Assembly (NCBI GenBank): GCA_947166105.1
Contig: CAMVCZ010000023.1
Location: forward strand, 1 to 47,991
Direction: 5' to 3'
DNA length: 47,991 bases
Source: an uncultured Bacteroidales bacterium
Lineage (GTDB): Bacteria > Bacteroidota > Bacteroidia > Bacteroidales > F082
Positions 31,609-40,467 of the stretch are shown here, in pieces. The notes under the pieces are model-generated. The model was given only the letters and a program-made list of their open reading frames with translations. It made no database searches and had not been told where the DNA came from. The translations under genes were made by a program, and so were the position numbers. Numbering within the stretch: position 1 is the first letter of the stretch; every line of letters begins with the position of its first letter.

Positions 31609-32560
31609 ATTGACGAGAAAACAAATAACAGCAATAGCAGAGCGATACAGCTTCACGGCAACCAATGTTGAAAAAGTAACCAGGCTTTGTGGTATACTCG
31701 ACGACCTAAGTACAATCGAATCGTTTAAGGGAAAACTGGCTCTAAAAGGTGGTACGGCAATTAATCTGGCTCTAATTCCAGATCTGCCTCGCCTTTCTGT
31801 GGATCTGGATTTGGATTTAGCGATTGACTGCTCCAAAGATGAAATGCTTCTATTAAGGAAACAATTGGATGAGAGTCTATCGGCCTACTGCGTTGAACAA
31901 GGCTACACTTTGGGTAAACGAGAAAGCTATTCCCTATGTTCCTATGAATTGCTGTATGATACCGTCACGGGAAGTCGCGACAAAATAAAGCTCGACATCA
32001 ACTATTTAGCTCGTTGTCATGTGTTTGCCCCGATTGAATCAACCATCAACCACCCGTTTGACCCAAACAAGAACATCAAAGTGTTCCATCTTCGGGATGT
32101 TGAAATCTTTGGCAGCAAGATGGGGGCTTTCTTTGAGCGAACTAAGCCAAGAGACCTATATGATTTATATTCGCTTTCGCTGTCAAACCTTTTGAAGAGC
32201 GATGAAGAGAAAATCTTGTTAAGGAAGTGTGCCGTTTTCTATTCCACGATTGGCAATGAAAGCGGTGATAATTGGTTGGAAAAGGATATTGACGGCTTGA
32301 CGCAAATGAGTTTCAGCAAAATCAGGTCTCAACTTATGCCTATGTTGCGAATCAAAGCAGGTGCATACCAAAAAGAGAAGATAGAACTTGCTGTTGCCGA
32401 TAATGTAAAATCGGTGATGCAGTTGGATGATATAGACAAAGAATTCATTACGAGATTTCAATCAGGCGATTATCAACCCCGGTTGTTGTTTGGATCACAA
32501 ATGAATCATTTAGAGCATCACCCTGTGGCATTGGCGACTTTGAGTAAGATGCAAAAGTAG
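31595..32560 (+). CDS. abiEii: AbiEii-like nucleotidyltransferase toxin
   Basis: A 321-residue protein starting at MSSIELT (31595), overlapping AbiEi by 14 bp. The nucleotidyltransferase core shows LALKGGTAINL (48-58; GG at 52-53) and LPRLSVDLDLDL (64-75; metal-binding D70 and D72). A further conserved K-x-D is in RDKIKLDINY, and a GSKMGAFFERTKPRDLYDLY motif follows near 215, typical of the AbiEii/AbiGii/MenT group. These toxins transfer nucleotides, in studied cases to tRNA ends, and give abortive infection. A long upstream in-frame extension is a shadow of AbiEi. Confidence 0.9.
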   Translation: MSSIELTRKQITAIAERYSFTATNVEKVTRLCGILDDLSTIESFKGKLALKGGTAINLALIPDLPRLSVDLDLDLAIDCSKDEMLLLRKQLDESLSAYCVEQGYTLGKRESYSLCSYELLYDTVTGSRDKIKLDINYLARCHVFAPIESTINHPFDPNKNIKVFHLRDVEIFGSKMGAFFERTKPRDLYDLYSLSLSNLLKSDEEKILLRKCAVFYSTIGNESGDNWLEKDIDGLTQMSFSKIRSQLMPMLRIKAGAYQKEKIELAVADNVKSVMQLDDIDKEFITRFQSGDYQPRLLFGSQMNHLEHHPVALATLSKMQK

Positions 32561-32861
32561 AAACTATTTTTCGGGCAGGATCATATAGCAGATTTTGTTG
32601 TTGTTTTGCTTGAAGTGTATCGTTTTTCATCTAATTAAAGCGTTGATCTTAAACTCGTTGGCTACAGAAATCCTACACAAGAAAGATATGTAAACCAACA
32701 ATAATCTTATTTGTAATTCTACATTTGATTGAAGTTGTAAAGATAGAAAACAATAATGTCATACAATTCCATTTAGGTTTAATTGGAATGAGAATATAGA
32801 ATTTGATTTTTTCAATAAATAATTGTTTCTTTGCAGCTGTAAAAAGCAAATTCAAATTATT
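32561..32861. other. 301-bp intergenic space before the SIR2 gene
   Basis: An AT-rich stretch with no credible gene on either strand. A TTTCTTTG element near 32825-32832 could be a weak -7 box for the SIR2 gene. The base composition shifts sharply to AT here, marking the start of a separately acquired cargo gene. Confidence 0.5.
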
Positions 32862-34031
32862 ATGGCAAAAGAAGGATTGACTATACCTGAACTGTTTCGT
32901 TTTATAAGAAAAGGAGAACAATGGGCATTGTGTATTGGTGCTGGTACATCCAAACCTTTACTTCCTGATTGGTATGGACTGATAGGTGATTTGATAAAGA
33001 AATTAGAATTACCTAATATAACAATAGAAGATTTTGTCAAAGACGGGTTCTCTCTTGATGCGATAATACAAGCAATAAAAGAAATGTCAAATATTGATGA
33101 CAAAGATTTTTTGGAATTGCTTTCAGACATCATATATTCTCCAATAAAAAACCAATTGAATAAAGAAGAACAAGTTGCGTTTAATACTGCACACGATTGG
33201 ACGATAGGACATGCCTCAACGAATACGAAGAATCGCTCTGAACGTTGGGAGTTGTTTTGTCAGTTTAGAGAAAGGGTGTTTGGTAAAACCACAGCATTTA
33301 ATTTGGCTAAGATTATTGCAGAAGGATTTGAGAAGGGGATAACACCAAGCACGATACTAACATTTAATGGAGAGGCATGTTTTTTAGCTTTGTTGAACTC
33401 CTTTCTTTTTGAAAATAAGAATAAAGCATTACCTGATTATTTTGACAGGGTTATTAATAGCATTTCAGACAACAAAAATGAAAGAATACCATGTTATCAT
33501 TGTCATGGGATTATTCCTAATAAAGATGTAAGATATAAAAATGGATATAAAGCAGATGAGAAACTTGTTTTTTCTGAAGACTCGTATCTTCAACTAGCAA
33601 ACAATAATTTTTCCTGGCAATCAAGTTCATTTATTAATACATGTCTTCATAATAAAGTAATTTTCGTTGGAGTATCATTAACAGACTCAAATATGAGGAG
33701 ATGGTTAAGTTGGATTCATTATACAAAACTTCGAGAAAAAGAAATGAATGAAATGCCTGATAAAGACTCTACAGAGCATTATTGGATTAAAGTTAAACCT
33801 TCGAACTTTGATTATCAAATATGGTATGAGAACCTCGTTTCATTATTAGGTGTTAGAATTATTTGGATTGATAATTGGACTGAAGTCGCAACAGCAATAG
33901 GGATAATATTAGGAATTACTTCTCCACAAAAACACAAAGGAAATAGCAAAACAAAAAAATATAATACGAAGAAAAACATATCTCTACACACAAAACGCTC
34001 CACAAAGAAAACTTCTAAAAATATGAAATAG
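32862..34031 (+). CDS. SIR2-family NADase candidate (defence)
   Basis: A 389-residue protein starting at MAKEGLTIPE. SIR2 landmarks are visible: WALCIGAGTSKP (21-32, NAD-binding GAGxS), TILTFNGEA (164-172, in place of the TTNYD motif), the catalytic-histidine region IPCYHCHG (209-216), VFSEDSY (236-242) and IFVGVSLTDSN (267-277). The C-terminal 35 residues are a lysine-rich tail. SIR2-like effectors in Thoeris, DSR and other systems deplete NAD during phage infection. No partner gene with a clear sensor domain adjoins, so it may be a stand-alone or new configuration. Very AT-rich relative to its neighbours. Confidence 0.85.
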   Translation: MAKEGLTIPELFRFIRKGEQWALCIGAGTSKPLLPDWYGLIGDLIKKLELPNITIEDFVKDGFSLDAIIQAIKEMSNIDDKDFLELLSDIIYSPIKNQLNKEEQVAFNTAHDWTIGHASTNTKNRSERWELFCQFRERVFGKTTAFNLAKIIAEGFEKGITPSTILTFNGEACFLALLNSFLFENKNKALPDYFDRVINSISDNKNERIPCYHCHGIIPNKDVRYKNGYKADEKLVFSEDSYLQLANNNFSWQSSSFINTCLHNKVIFVGVSLTDSNMRRWLSWIHYTKLREKEMNEMPDKDSTEHYWIKVKPSNFDYQIWYENLVSLLGVRIIWIDNWTEVATAIGIILGITSPQKHKGNSKTKKYNTKKNISLHTKRSTKKTSKNMK

Positions 34032-34402
34032 ATATAGCGGAATAGGTGTATAGTATCTCATTTACCATCTCACACCCTTCGAAACCCTTATACTTGAAAT
34101 ACAACAATTTACACAATCAGACAGCCATTATTGATGCTTGATATACGAAGAGTTTATCAGCGACAATCAAGAAGGTGGCATCGGATTGTAATTGGGTACT
34201 TATGATTATACACAATTGCATCTGATTTAGCCAGTCTGATCAAAACATATAGGAGCCAATACCCCACGAAAAGAACGAAAAAACGGGGTTGGCTCTTTTT
34301 TTTGCTCGTTTTTTTCTTCCTTGTATAATTCCTTAACAGCCTTATATATAGAGAATTACATTATTATTTACTAACCAATAAAAGAAAAGAAAGGAAAAAA
34401 GA
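34032..34402. other. intergenic space after the SIR2 gene
   Basis: No gene larger than a few codons is supported. The AT-rich composition continues to about 34100. A terminator lies at 34253-34303, and an A-rich leader with GAAAGGAAAAAAG precedes the small gene at 34403. Confidence 0.55.
34253..34303 (+). terminator. Rho-independent terminator
   Basis: GAGCCAATACCCC pairs with GGGGTTGGCTC (about 34285-34295) across an A-rich loop, followed by eight T residues. It probably ends transcripts from the SIR2 region. Confidence 0.85.
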
Positions 34403-34516
34403 ATGACAAAACTAATCACAGTATTGAAGATCACGGGCGAGATTATTTTTCTAGTCCTCGGTGGCATTGAATTGAAAGAGGCCATCGAAAAACTTAGAAA
34501 CCAACAAACCACCTAA
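34403..34516 (+). CDS. 37-residue hydrophobic small protein A
   Basis: A small gene reading from ATG at 34403 to TAA at 34516. The peptide begins MTKLITVLK, has one hydrophobic stretch (GEIIFLVLGGIEL) and ends with a charged helix (KEAIEKLRNQQ). A purine-rich AAAGGAAAAAAG stands before the start. It is a paralogue of the next small protein: both have MTK, G-[ED]-I-x-x-LVL and a K-LR near the end. Such peptides may insert in the membrane as toxins, or serve as phage-like small proteins. The function is unknown. Confidence 0.55.
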   Translation: MTKLITVLKITGEIIFLVLGGIELKEAIEKLRNQQTT

Positions 34517-34527
34517 ACCTATTTGCT

Positions 34528-34650
34528 ATGACTAAATTCGAAAAAGGTGGCGACATCTTTATTTTGGTGCTAGAGACAATCGTGGTTATCGCAAAGAACA
34601 GCAAGAAACTACGGAAGCTAATCACCAAGAAAGCATCGGAAATCAAATGA
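34528..34650 (+). CDS. 40-residue hydrophobic small protein B
   Basis: Reads from ATG at 34528 to TGA at 34650, 11 bp after small protein A. It begins MTKFEKGGDIFILVLETIVV, one predicted membrane helix, and ends with a strongly basic tail (KKLRKLITKKASEIK). Its likeness to protein A supports both being real. It lies 24 bp upstream of the DUF3871 gene and is probably in the same transcript. Confidence 0.55.
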   Translation: MTKFEKGGDIFILVLETIVVIAKNSKKLRKLITKKASEIK

Positions 34651-34674
34651 CAACAACCAACAAAACAACACATT

Positions 34675-35643
34675 ATGGACAACAACCAAATTATTACGGA
34701 TGAGGTTATCACAGAACAACCACATCCAAATTTTATCGAGAGCAATACACAAGCCATTACGCTTAGTGAACTCGCGGAAAAATCTATAGTTCCGACATTC
34801 AGCGACAACAGCCTTACCATTAGCCATCAAGACTTTTGCATGGCCACCTACAAGGCAGCTGAAGATATTTTCGGACAACTATCACCAATCGAATGTCGGG
34901 TATCTCATCCCATCAACGGAAGAATCCCGACAAGCCTTAATAAAAAAATTACAGAGCTTAAAGATGACGAAAAAACAATTTACTACCAGCGTTTAGCCTG
35001 GATAGCAAAAGTCAGCTCTTGTATCAGAAACATCGACGGGCAGGAAATCCACCTCACTATCGGGGGAGTCCGTGCCTATTCGGAAGACAAACTTTACAAC
35101 CGCCCATCCGCATTGAAGTTTAAAATCTTTGTCGGATGGCAGGTAAGAGTATGCAGCAACTTAATGCTACAAACCGACGGATTTTCAGGAACCATCGACT
35201 GCATGACGAGTGCCGATATTCACCAGAAAGCACTTGAACTTTTCAGCAGATTCAACCCTGAGAAAGACAACAATCTGAATGCCTTGGCCCAATTACAGGA
35301 CACGAGGCTGACGGAAGACCAGTTTTGCCACATAATCGGAAGGATGCGACTATTGCAAGCCCTTCCCGTGGCACAACAACGAGAGATTCCCCAGTTTTTG
35401 CTGGGTGATCAAGTAATTAACGAAGCGACGAGACAGTATGTCGTAAATCCCAATTTCGGAAGAAAATCAGGAAACGACGGCATATCCACATTCGATTTGA
35501 TGCAACTTTTGAACGAAGCCGTTAAGTCGAGCTACATCGACAAATGGCTGGAACGTAATCAGAACTGCACAGAATTCGCTACCGGAATCAGAAAAGCCTT
35601 GAGATACGAGGACAATGAAGGCTACGACTGGTTCCTCAACTAA
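34675..35643 (+). CDS. DUF3871 family protein
   Basis: A 322-residue soluble protein matching DUF3871, a family of Bacteroidales mobile elements and phages. Recognisable blocks are LSPIECRVSHPINGRIP, HLTIGGVRAYSEDKLY, FKIFVGWQVRVCSNLML and DLMQLLNEAVKSSYID. Related phage proteins sit beside recombination genes, as here with Sak and a nuclease. The function is unknown; the W-x-V-x-VCxN pattern recalls DUF932-like proteins. Confidence 0.85.
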   Translation: MDNNQIITDEVITEQPHPNFIESNTQAITLSELAEKSIVPTFSDNSLTISHQDFCMATYKAAEDIFGQLSPIECRVSHPINGRIPTSLNKKITELKDDEKTIYYQRLAWIAKVSSCIRNIDGQEIHLTIGGVRAYSEDKLYNRPSALKFKIFVGWQVRVCSNLMLQTDGFSGTIDCMTSADIHQKALELFSRFNPEKDNNLNALAQLQDTRLTEDQFCHIIGRMRLLQALPVAQQREIPQFLLGDQVINEATRQYVVNPNFGRKSGNDGISTFDLMQLLNEAVKSSYIDKWLERNQNCTEFATGIRKALRYEDNEGYDWFLN

Positions 35644-35685
35644 CTGACGTAAAACTCAGTAGGGGCTTTTTTTGCCCTTTTTACC

Positions 35686-35741
35686 ATGGAGACACACATT
35701 ATCAAAGTATTCAACAGAGATTTTTGTGTGCCTCCATTTTT
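35686..35741 (+). terminator. long stem-loop between DUF3871 and Sak genes
   Basis: ATGGAGACACACA (35686-35698) pairs with TGTGTGCCTCCAT (35725-35737), 12 of 13 bases, around a 26-nt loop, then a T-run. A shorter GGGC/GCCC stem with a T-run precedes it at about 35663-35682. It may be an attenuator rather than a full stop, since the genes on both sides look like one operon. Confidence 0.65.
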
Positions 35742-35783
35742 CATGCAATCAAAACTACATCAACAATTTAAAATCTAAAAAAA

Positions 35784-36509
35784 ATGGAAAACAACACCAA
35801 TCAAGAAGAAATTCGCAGAGAGGGTTTCAACAACCTTTATGCCCTCAATGTCAACGACCGTACCGAAAAGAAAAACGGTCTTACCTACCTGACCTGGGCT
35901 GTAGCTTGGGCCGAATTCAAGAAACAATGTCCTTCGGCGACCTATCGGATTGTGAAGGATGCCAACACCAACTTGCCCTATTTTGTGGATGAACGACTGG
36001 GCATCATCGTCTACACTGAAGTGACAGTTGACGGCTTGACTTACGAAATGTGGCTTCCCGTGATGGATGGAGCTAACAAAGCAATGAGACTTGAACCCTA
36101 TACCTACCAAGTGTGGGATAAGTACAAGAACACCTACATTGAAAAGAAAGTTGATGCAGCCACTATGTTCGACATCAACAAGACCATTATGCGATGCTTG
36201 GTCAAAAACCTTGCAATGTTCGGCCTCGGACTTTACATCTATGCTGGAGAAGATCTGCCTGAAGAAACATCTGAAACCACGGCTGAGGCTATGAAACCTG
36301 AACCCATCAAACAAAAACGTACCTACACACGAAGAACCTCCGCCCAACCTGCCGACAAGTATGCAGGAATCAAGGCGGCATTACAGTCAACCACATCAAC
36401 AGCCGCCTTGCTCACTCTTTACAACCAACATAGAAATGAGGTTGAAGGAAACCCGGAGATTAAGGCCATGTTTACTTCACGGAAACAGGAACTCCAAAAA
36501 GCAGCTTAA
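35784..36509 (+). CDS. Sak-type single-strand annealing protein (DUF1071)
   Basis: A 241-residue protein with a clear DUF1071/Sak core (about 10-160): NLYALNVNDRTEKKNGLTYLTWAVAWAEF, WLPVMDGANKAM, FDINKTIMRCLVKNLAMFGLGLYIYAGEDLPEE. These annealases coat single strands and anneal homologous DNA for phage-type recombination. The C-terminal 80 residues are low in motifs and may contact the partner nuclease. The next gene begins 3 bp after the stop and encodes a PD-(D/E)XK nuclease, the classic exonuclease-annealase pairing. Confidence 0.92.
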   Translation: MENNTNQEEIRREGFNNLYALNVNDRTEKKNGLTYLTWAVAWAEFKKQCPSATYRIVKDANTNLPYFVDERLGIIVYTEVTVDGLTYEMWLPVMDGANKAMRLEPYTYQVWDKYKNTYIEKKVDAATMFDINKTIMRCLVKNLAMFGLGLYIYAGEDLPEETSETTAEAMKPEPIKQKRTYTRRTSAQPADKYAGIKAALQSTTSTAALLTLYNQHRNEVEGNPEIKAMFTSRKQELQKAA

Positions 36510-36512
36510 ACC

Positions 36513-37445
36513 ATGGCAAAGCGAATTGAACTTGCTGACAGCGGTGTGATATTCGACCCTGAACAACACACCTACGAATTGAACGGAACTTATCTATCAG
36601 GAATTACAGAACTCCTTCAAAGACAGCTATTTCCAAATGAATACGCTAACATTCCCAAGGCAATTCTTCAACAAGCAGCAGCCTATGGAACCTCAGTGCA
36701 TCAATCATGTGAGGACTTCGATTCTCAGTGGATAAATGACGGAACCCAAGAAGTTCAAGATTATATTGAACTTTGTACGACACACAATCTGACCCACGAG
36801 GCGAGCGAATATACCGTAACGGATTTCACCAACTATGCCTCAAACATCGACAAGGTTTTCAGAATCTCGGACAGCACTTTTGATTTGGCCGACTTGAAAA
36901 CTTATGGAAAGATGACACCAGAGAAGTTAGAAAAAGCAAGATGGCAATTGTCTATCTATGCCTATCTATTCGAACTTCAGAACAAGAAAGCGAAGGCAAG
37001 GGAACTCTACATCCTTCACATCAGGAACAAGCAAAAGAAAGACGGGAGTTTCGACCACATTTCACAACTCATCCCGGTCAAGCGAATCCCGTCCGAAATC
37101 TGCAAGGAACTGCTCGACACAGACCTTAGAGGCGAGCAATTCCAAAGTCCATACGATTTGCCAAAAGAAATCAGCACCCAAGAGCAACACATTCGAGAGC
37201 TGATTCTGACCAAGGAAGCCGTAGAGGAAGAACTTAGCGGCATCAAATCACAAATCCTCACAGAAATGGAATCCAGAAACGTGAAGACCTGGATCACCGA
37301 CGGAGGAATACGACTCACGAGAAAACTACCTACAACCAGGACCAGCCTCAACCTCACATTGCTAAAGGAAAAGCATCCTGAGATTGACTACGACCAGTAC
37401 ATGAGAGAAACACTTGTGTCGGGAAGCCTAACCATTGCAATCTGA
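36513..37445 (+). CDS. PD-(D/E)XK nuclease (Cas4/RecB-like), Sak partner
   Basis: A 310-residue protein. Nuclease landmarks: H63 in YGTSVHQSCEDF, D113 in NIDKVF, D127-x-K129 in DLADLKTYGK and Q145 in RWQLSIYAYLF, the RecB/Cas4-like motif III. The usual longer spacing between D and D-x-K is present. A coiled, charged C-terminus (about 205-275) follows. It should degrade or trim DNA ends so the annealase can act. It is coupled to the Sak gene with a 3-bp gap and followed by a terminator. Confidence 0.85.
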   Translation: MAKRIELADSGVIFDPEQHTYELNGTYLSGITELLQRQLFPNEYANIPKAILQQAAAYGTSVHQSCEDFDSQWINDGTQEVQDYIELCTTHNLTHEASEYTVTDFTNYASNIDKVFRISDSTFDLADLKTYGKMTPEKLEKARWQLSIYAYLFELQNKKAKARELYILHIRNKQKKDGSFDHISQLIPVKRIPSEICKELLDTDLRGEQFQSPYDLPKEISTQEQHIRELILTKEAVEEELSGIKSQILTEMESRNVKTWITDGGIRLTRKLPTTRTSLNLTLLKEKHPEIDYDQYMRETLVSGSLTIAI

Positions 37446-37482
37446 CCACCATTCGGGCTTAACGCTCAGAATACCATCGAAG

Positions 37483-37519
37483 AGAGGGGTATCAACAAAA
37501 ATGATACTCCTCTTTTTTT
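37483..37519 (+). terminator. terminator of the recombination operon
   Basis: AGAGGGGTATCA (37483-37494) pairs with TGATACTCCTCT (37502-37513), one G-T, followed by T residues. Its T-run overlaps the in-frame ATG at 37520, which supports the downstream start at 37562 for the next gene. Confidence 0.85.
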
Positions 37520-37561
37520 ATGCCTAAACGGAAACAACAACAAATTCAAAATCAACAAACT

Positions 37562-39148
37562 ATGTTATATTACAATTTCAAAGACTATGCCGGATTCAAG
37601 GAAAGATTCGGATTGGTCGAACACGGAAACGGTGAGAAGTCAAGAAAGAACAAGATCATTCTCGCCTACATCAAGCAACCCTCGCTATTCAAGCAAGCAA
37701 GTGAGACAGGCGATTACTCTCTTATCAATATCGCCTCGATGTCAGAACTGAAACAGACCATACTTGAAAGGGTACAACAATCAGGATGTGATGACGAGAA
37801 CCTTCTACACAAGGTACAACTCATCAATTATACCTTCTACTCCAGCAAATATGAAACTGACGAGTTCAATGGAGTGTGCCAAGACGGTGATGTCAAATGT
37901 TGCAGATATAAGAATAGCAACAACGGCAGAACCTACAAAATGAAAGCAGGGAAATTCCTTCAGGCCTTGATACTGGAAACGGAATTCGGAAAGACTTTAC
38001 CAGAACAGGTACTCGTTTATCTCATGGAGGAATTTGCCACGGATTTCCAAAGCTATTCCTCATCGACGCTTATTGAATATAAACTTTTCGTGAACAAGGA
38101 TTTTTCACGGATTTACTCCTCTTACCATTGCCCTGGAGACTTTGGATCATGCATGGTTGACAGAAGACATCACTATTTCTATGAAAACGCCATTGATGCT
38201 TCAGCAGCCTATTTGGAAAACAAGGACGGCAACGTGGTGGCAAGATGCATCGTCTACAACAAGGTTTACGACGAGACCGGAAAGATTTGGAGACTTGCGG
38301 AAAGACAGTATTCCAGCGGCTCTGATGCCAAGCTTAAGAGAGCGTTGATAGATGCTCTTATTCGTGAAAAACTCATTGACGGCTATAAAACCGTCGGAGC
38401 TGGTTGCGGTGATGCGACCAGCTATGAGGATATCAACGGGAACTCCCTTTCGGGAAAGAAGTTCCGTCTAGAGTGTGATTTGGATTGCGATGACACTCTT
38501 TCATATCAGGATTCATTCAAATGGTACGACATGGACAAGAGAATCGCATACAACTATCCTGAAGATGGAGCCGATTATGGTCTGGACACCACAGATTTGA
38601 ATCTATATGGAGACTGTGATGATGACGACGACGATGATGACGAACCGCAAGAGTACGACAGCTACCACCAAAGAAATGCTTGGGAAGTATGTACCGTATG
38701 GGTGCATGGACAACGAGAGAGCTGCGATATTAACGACCTCGATGACTTCTACGAAATCAACGGGGCCTACTACCACGAGGATGACGTGAGCCATTGCGAC
38801 AAATGCGGAGAGCCTTACCTGCCAGCCAACGGCAAGTATTCGGGTGTCACGGACGGGGACTATTGCTGTGAGGAATGCCAGAAAGAAGCTGAGCAAATCT
38901 ACATTCAGCAAAACTGGTATTACAGCGACTACGACCATATCTATTTCGAGGACAGGAACGACCTTACCACCTACCTGCATTGGGACTGGAACGTGGTCAA
39001 TTATGAGGTAAAGACCATCAGCAAACACTCGCTCGACAAATATTCCGACCAATTCCATCTTTACGGAGGAGTTTACTACGACAGGCTCAATCCACAAACG
39101 GGACTGCCTTACTATGCTGAGGAAAACGAAATCCTACAATCAGCCTAA
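37562..39148 (+). CDS. large element protein with zinc-ribbon and acidic run
   Basis: A 528-residue protein; ATG at 37562 is chosen over that at 37520 because the latter lies in the terminator tail. I do not recognise the family. A run of aspartates lies near residues 351-361. A likely zinc ribbon follows: C412-x-x-C415 in HCDKCGEPY and C436-x-x-C439 in YCCEECQK. The N-terminal half is rich in Y, F and polar residues without a catalytic motif I can see. Its size and position suggest a conserved element protein, perhaps nucleic-acid binding. The function is unknown. Confidence 0.75.
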   Translation: MLYYNFKDYAGFKERFGLVEHGNGEKSRKNKIILAYIKQPSLFKQASETGDYSLINIASMSELKQTILERVQQSGCDDENLLHKVQLINYTFYSSKYETDEFNGVCQDGDVKCCRYKNSNNGRTYKMKAGKFLQALILETEFGKTLPEQVLVYLMEEFATDFQSYSSSTLIEYKLFVNKDFSRIYSSYHCPGDFGSCMVDRRHHYFYENAIDASAAYLENKDGNVVARCIVYNKVYDETGKIWRLAERQYSSGSDAKLKRALIDALIREKLIDGYKTVGAGCGDATSYEDINGNSLSGKKFRLECDLDCDDTLSYQDSFKWYDMDKRIAYNYPEDGADYGLDTTDLNLYGDCDDDDDDDDEPQEYDSYHQRNAWEVCTVWVHGQRESCDINDLDDFYEINGAYYHEDDVSHCDKCGEPYLPANGKYSGVTDGDYCCEECQKEAEQIYIQQNWYYSDYDHIYFEDRNDLTTYLHWDWNVVNYEVKTISKHSLDKYSDQFHLYGGVYYDRLNPQTGLPYYAEENEILQSA

Positions 39149-39166
39149 ACACAAATTATTAACCCA

Positions 39167-39205
39167 AGGGGAATTTACTGGTTGAAAAAGCCGGTTTATT
39201 CCCCT
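39167..39205 (+). promoter_or_regulatory. stem-loop before the metallopeptidase-like gene
   Basis: AGGGGAAT (39167-39174) pairs with ATTCCCCT (39198-39205); a second stem ACTGG/CCGGT lies inside. There is no T-run after it, so it is more likely an attenuator or structured leader than a terminator. Confidence 0.5.
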
Positions 39206-39222
39206 ATAACACATTAAGAACT

Positions 39223-40248
39223 ATGAAATTACTAAAGGAATTACTCAAGATCTACTCACCTTCAGGCAATGAAAAGAAGATGAGGAAATTTATCAAATGG
39301 TGGGTCAGGAACAACATACCCGAAGCCTCCATAAAGACCGACCAAACAGGTAACATCTATGTGACGAAAGGCGAAGCGGAAACCTATCCATGCTTGGCTG
39401 CCCACATCGATCAAGTCCAAAAAAACCACAGCAAGGACTTTGAGGCTATCGAGACCAAGGATTACATTTTTGGCTTCTCACGTAAGAACAAGCGCCAAGA
39501 GGGACTTGGAGCTGATGATAAGGTAGGAATTTGGGTAAACCTCAAGTGCCTCCAGAAGTTTGAACACCTCAAGGCCGTGTTTTTTGTGTCAGAAGAAACA
39601 GGCTGTCAAGGAAGTGGCCAATGTGAAATGAGCTTTTTCGATGATTGCAGGTTCGTCATCCAATGCGACAGACGGAATGGAAACGACCTGATTACGACTA
39701 TTGGCGGGTGGACAAATCTATGTTCTCCCGAATTTGTGAAAGCCATACAACCGGAACTTTTTGGCTACAAGGAAGAGTGTGGCCTTATTACGGATGTTGG
39801 AGAGCTTAAAGAACGAGGCCTTAAAGTATCGACCATCAATCTCAGTTGTGGGTATTACGAGCCACACACCGACAGAGAGTTCATTATCAAGGAAGAAGTG
39901 CTGAACTGCTTGAAATTTGTTGAGCATATCATCAGCACCTGCACCGATGTCTATCCCCACGAAGACGACGACTGTTTTTTTGGAAGAAACGGATGGGACG
40001 ACTCATGGGAAGAAGAATATGAGGAGGCCTATCAAAGCATCGAATGTGATTTACTCAACCATCCTTGGCTGACCACAGAACAGATACTGAACGCTTACAA
40101 GGGCTACTTTTTCTCGCTGAAGGAAGAGGACCTGAGACAAATCATCGAACATGTAAGAAACACCAATTTCTTGGACGAGGAAGAAGTCCGGGAAGCATTT
40201 GAAGAAACGACCAATAAAACAACAGAGCTATGGCAACAAGAAAAATGA
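39223..40248 (+). CDS. M20/M28/M42-like metallopeptidase homologue
   Basis: A 341-residue protein. Peptidase landmarks: LLKIYSPSGNEKKMR at the N-terminus, H61-x-D63 in AAHIDQV, D98 in GLGADDKVG, E124-E125 in VSEETGCQGS, D149 in QCDRRNGND and H215 in YYEPHT. All two-zinc ligands seem present, resembling peptidase T or M42. About 100 extra acidic residues at the C-terminus (WDDSWEEEYEEAYQ...) are not part of the family. Such an enzyme in a mobile element is unusual; it might process a peptide signal, a protein cap or a toxin. The next gene overlaps its last 19 bp. Confidence 0.75.
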   Translation: MKLLKELLKIYSPSGNEKKMRKFIKWWVRNNIPEASIKTDQTGNIYVTKGEAETYPCLAAHIDQVQKNHSKDFEAIETKDYIFGFSRKNKRQEGLGADDKVGIWVNLKCLQKFEHLKAVFFVSEETGCQGSGQCEMSFFDDCRFVIQCDRRNGNDLITTIGGWTNLCSPEFVKAIQPELFGYKEECGLITDVGELKERGLKVSTINLSCGYYEPHTDREFIIKEEVLNCLKFVEHIISTCTDVYPHEDDDCFFGRNGWDDSWEEEYEEAYQSIECDLLNHPWLTTEQILNAYKGYFFSLKEEDLRQIIEHVRNTNFLDEEEVREAFEETTNKTTELWQQEK

Positions 40249-40463
40249 CATTAAAGTATTGGAACTCATTATCGAAGGGTTCCAAGGAAAGAGCATTATG
40301 CCATGTATTCCCAATCAACAGATGCATTGTAGATATGCTATTAGACGAAGACCCCAATCCTAAACAATCTCCTTTTTGGGGATTGGTGTGGAAAAAAGTG
40401 AGGATTCCCGAAAAAGAATCCTATTACAAGACAGTGATAAACAAAACAACCTTTATACCTTAA
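40230..40463 (+). CDS. 77-residue hypothetical protein
   Basis: A small soluble protein, overlapping the peptidase-like gene by 19 bp, suggesting translational coupling. The sequence has a basic N-terminus and a central INRCIVDMLLDEDPNPK segment. I do not recognise a family. It is probably an element accessory protein. Confidence 0.6.
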   Translation: MATRKMTLKYWNSLSKGSKERALCHVFPINRCIVDMLLDEDPNPKQSPFWGLVWKKVRIPEKESYYKTVINKTTFIP

Positions 40464-40467
40464 TACA

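Noticed and set aside
32448..32630. A 60-codon leftward frame at the end of the AbiEii-like gene
   Set aside because: It overlaps the real gene's 3' end, has no family match and no promoter.
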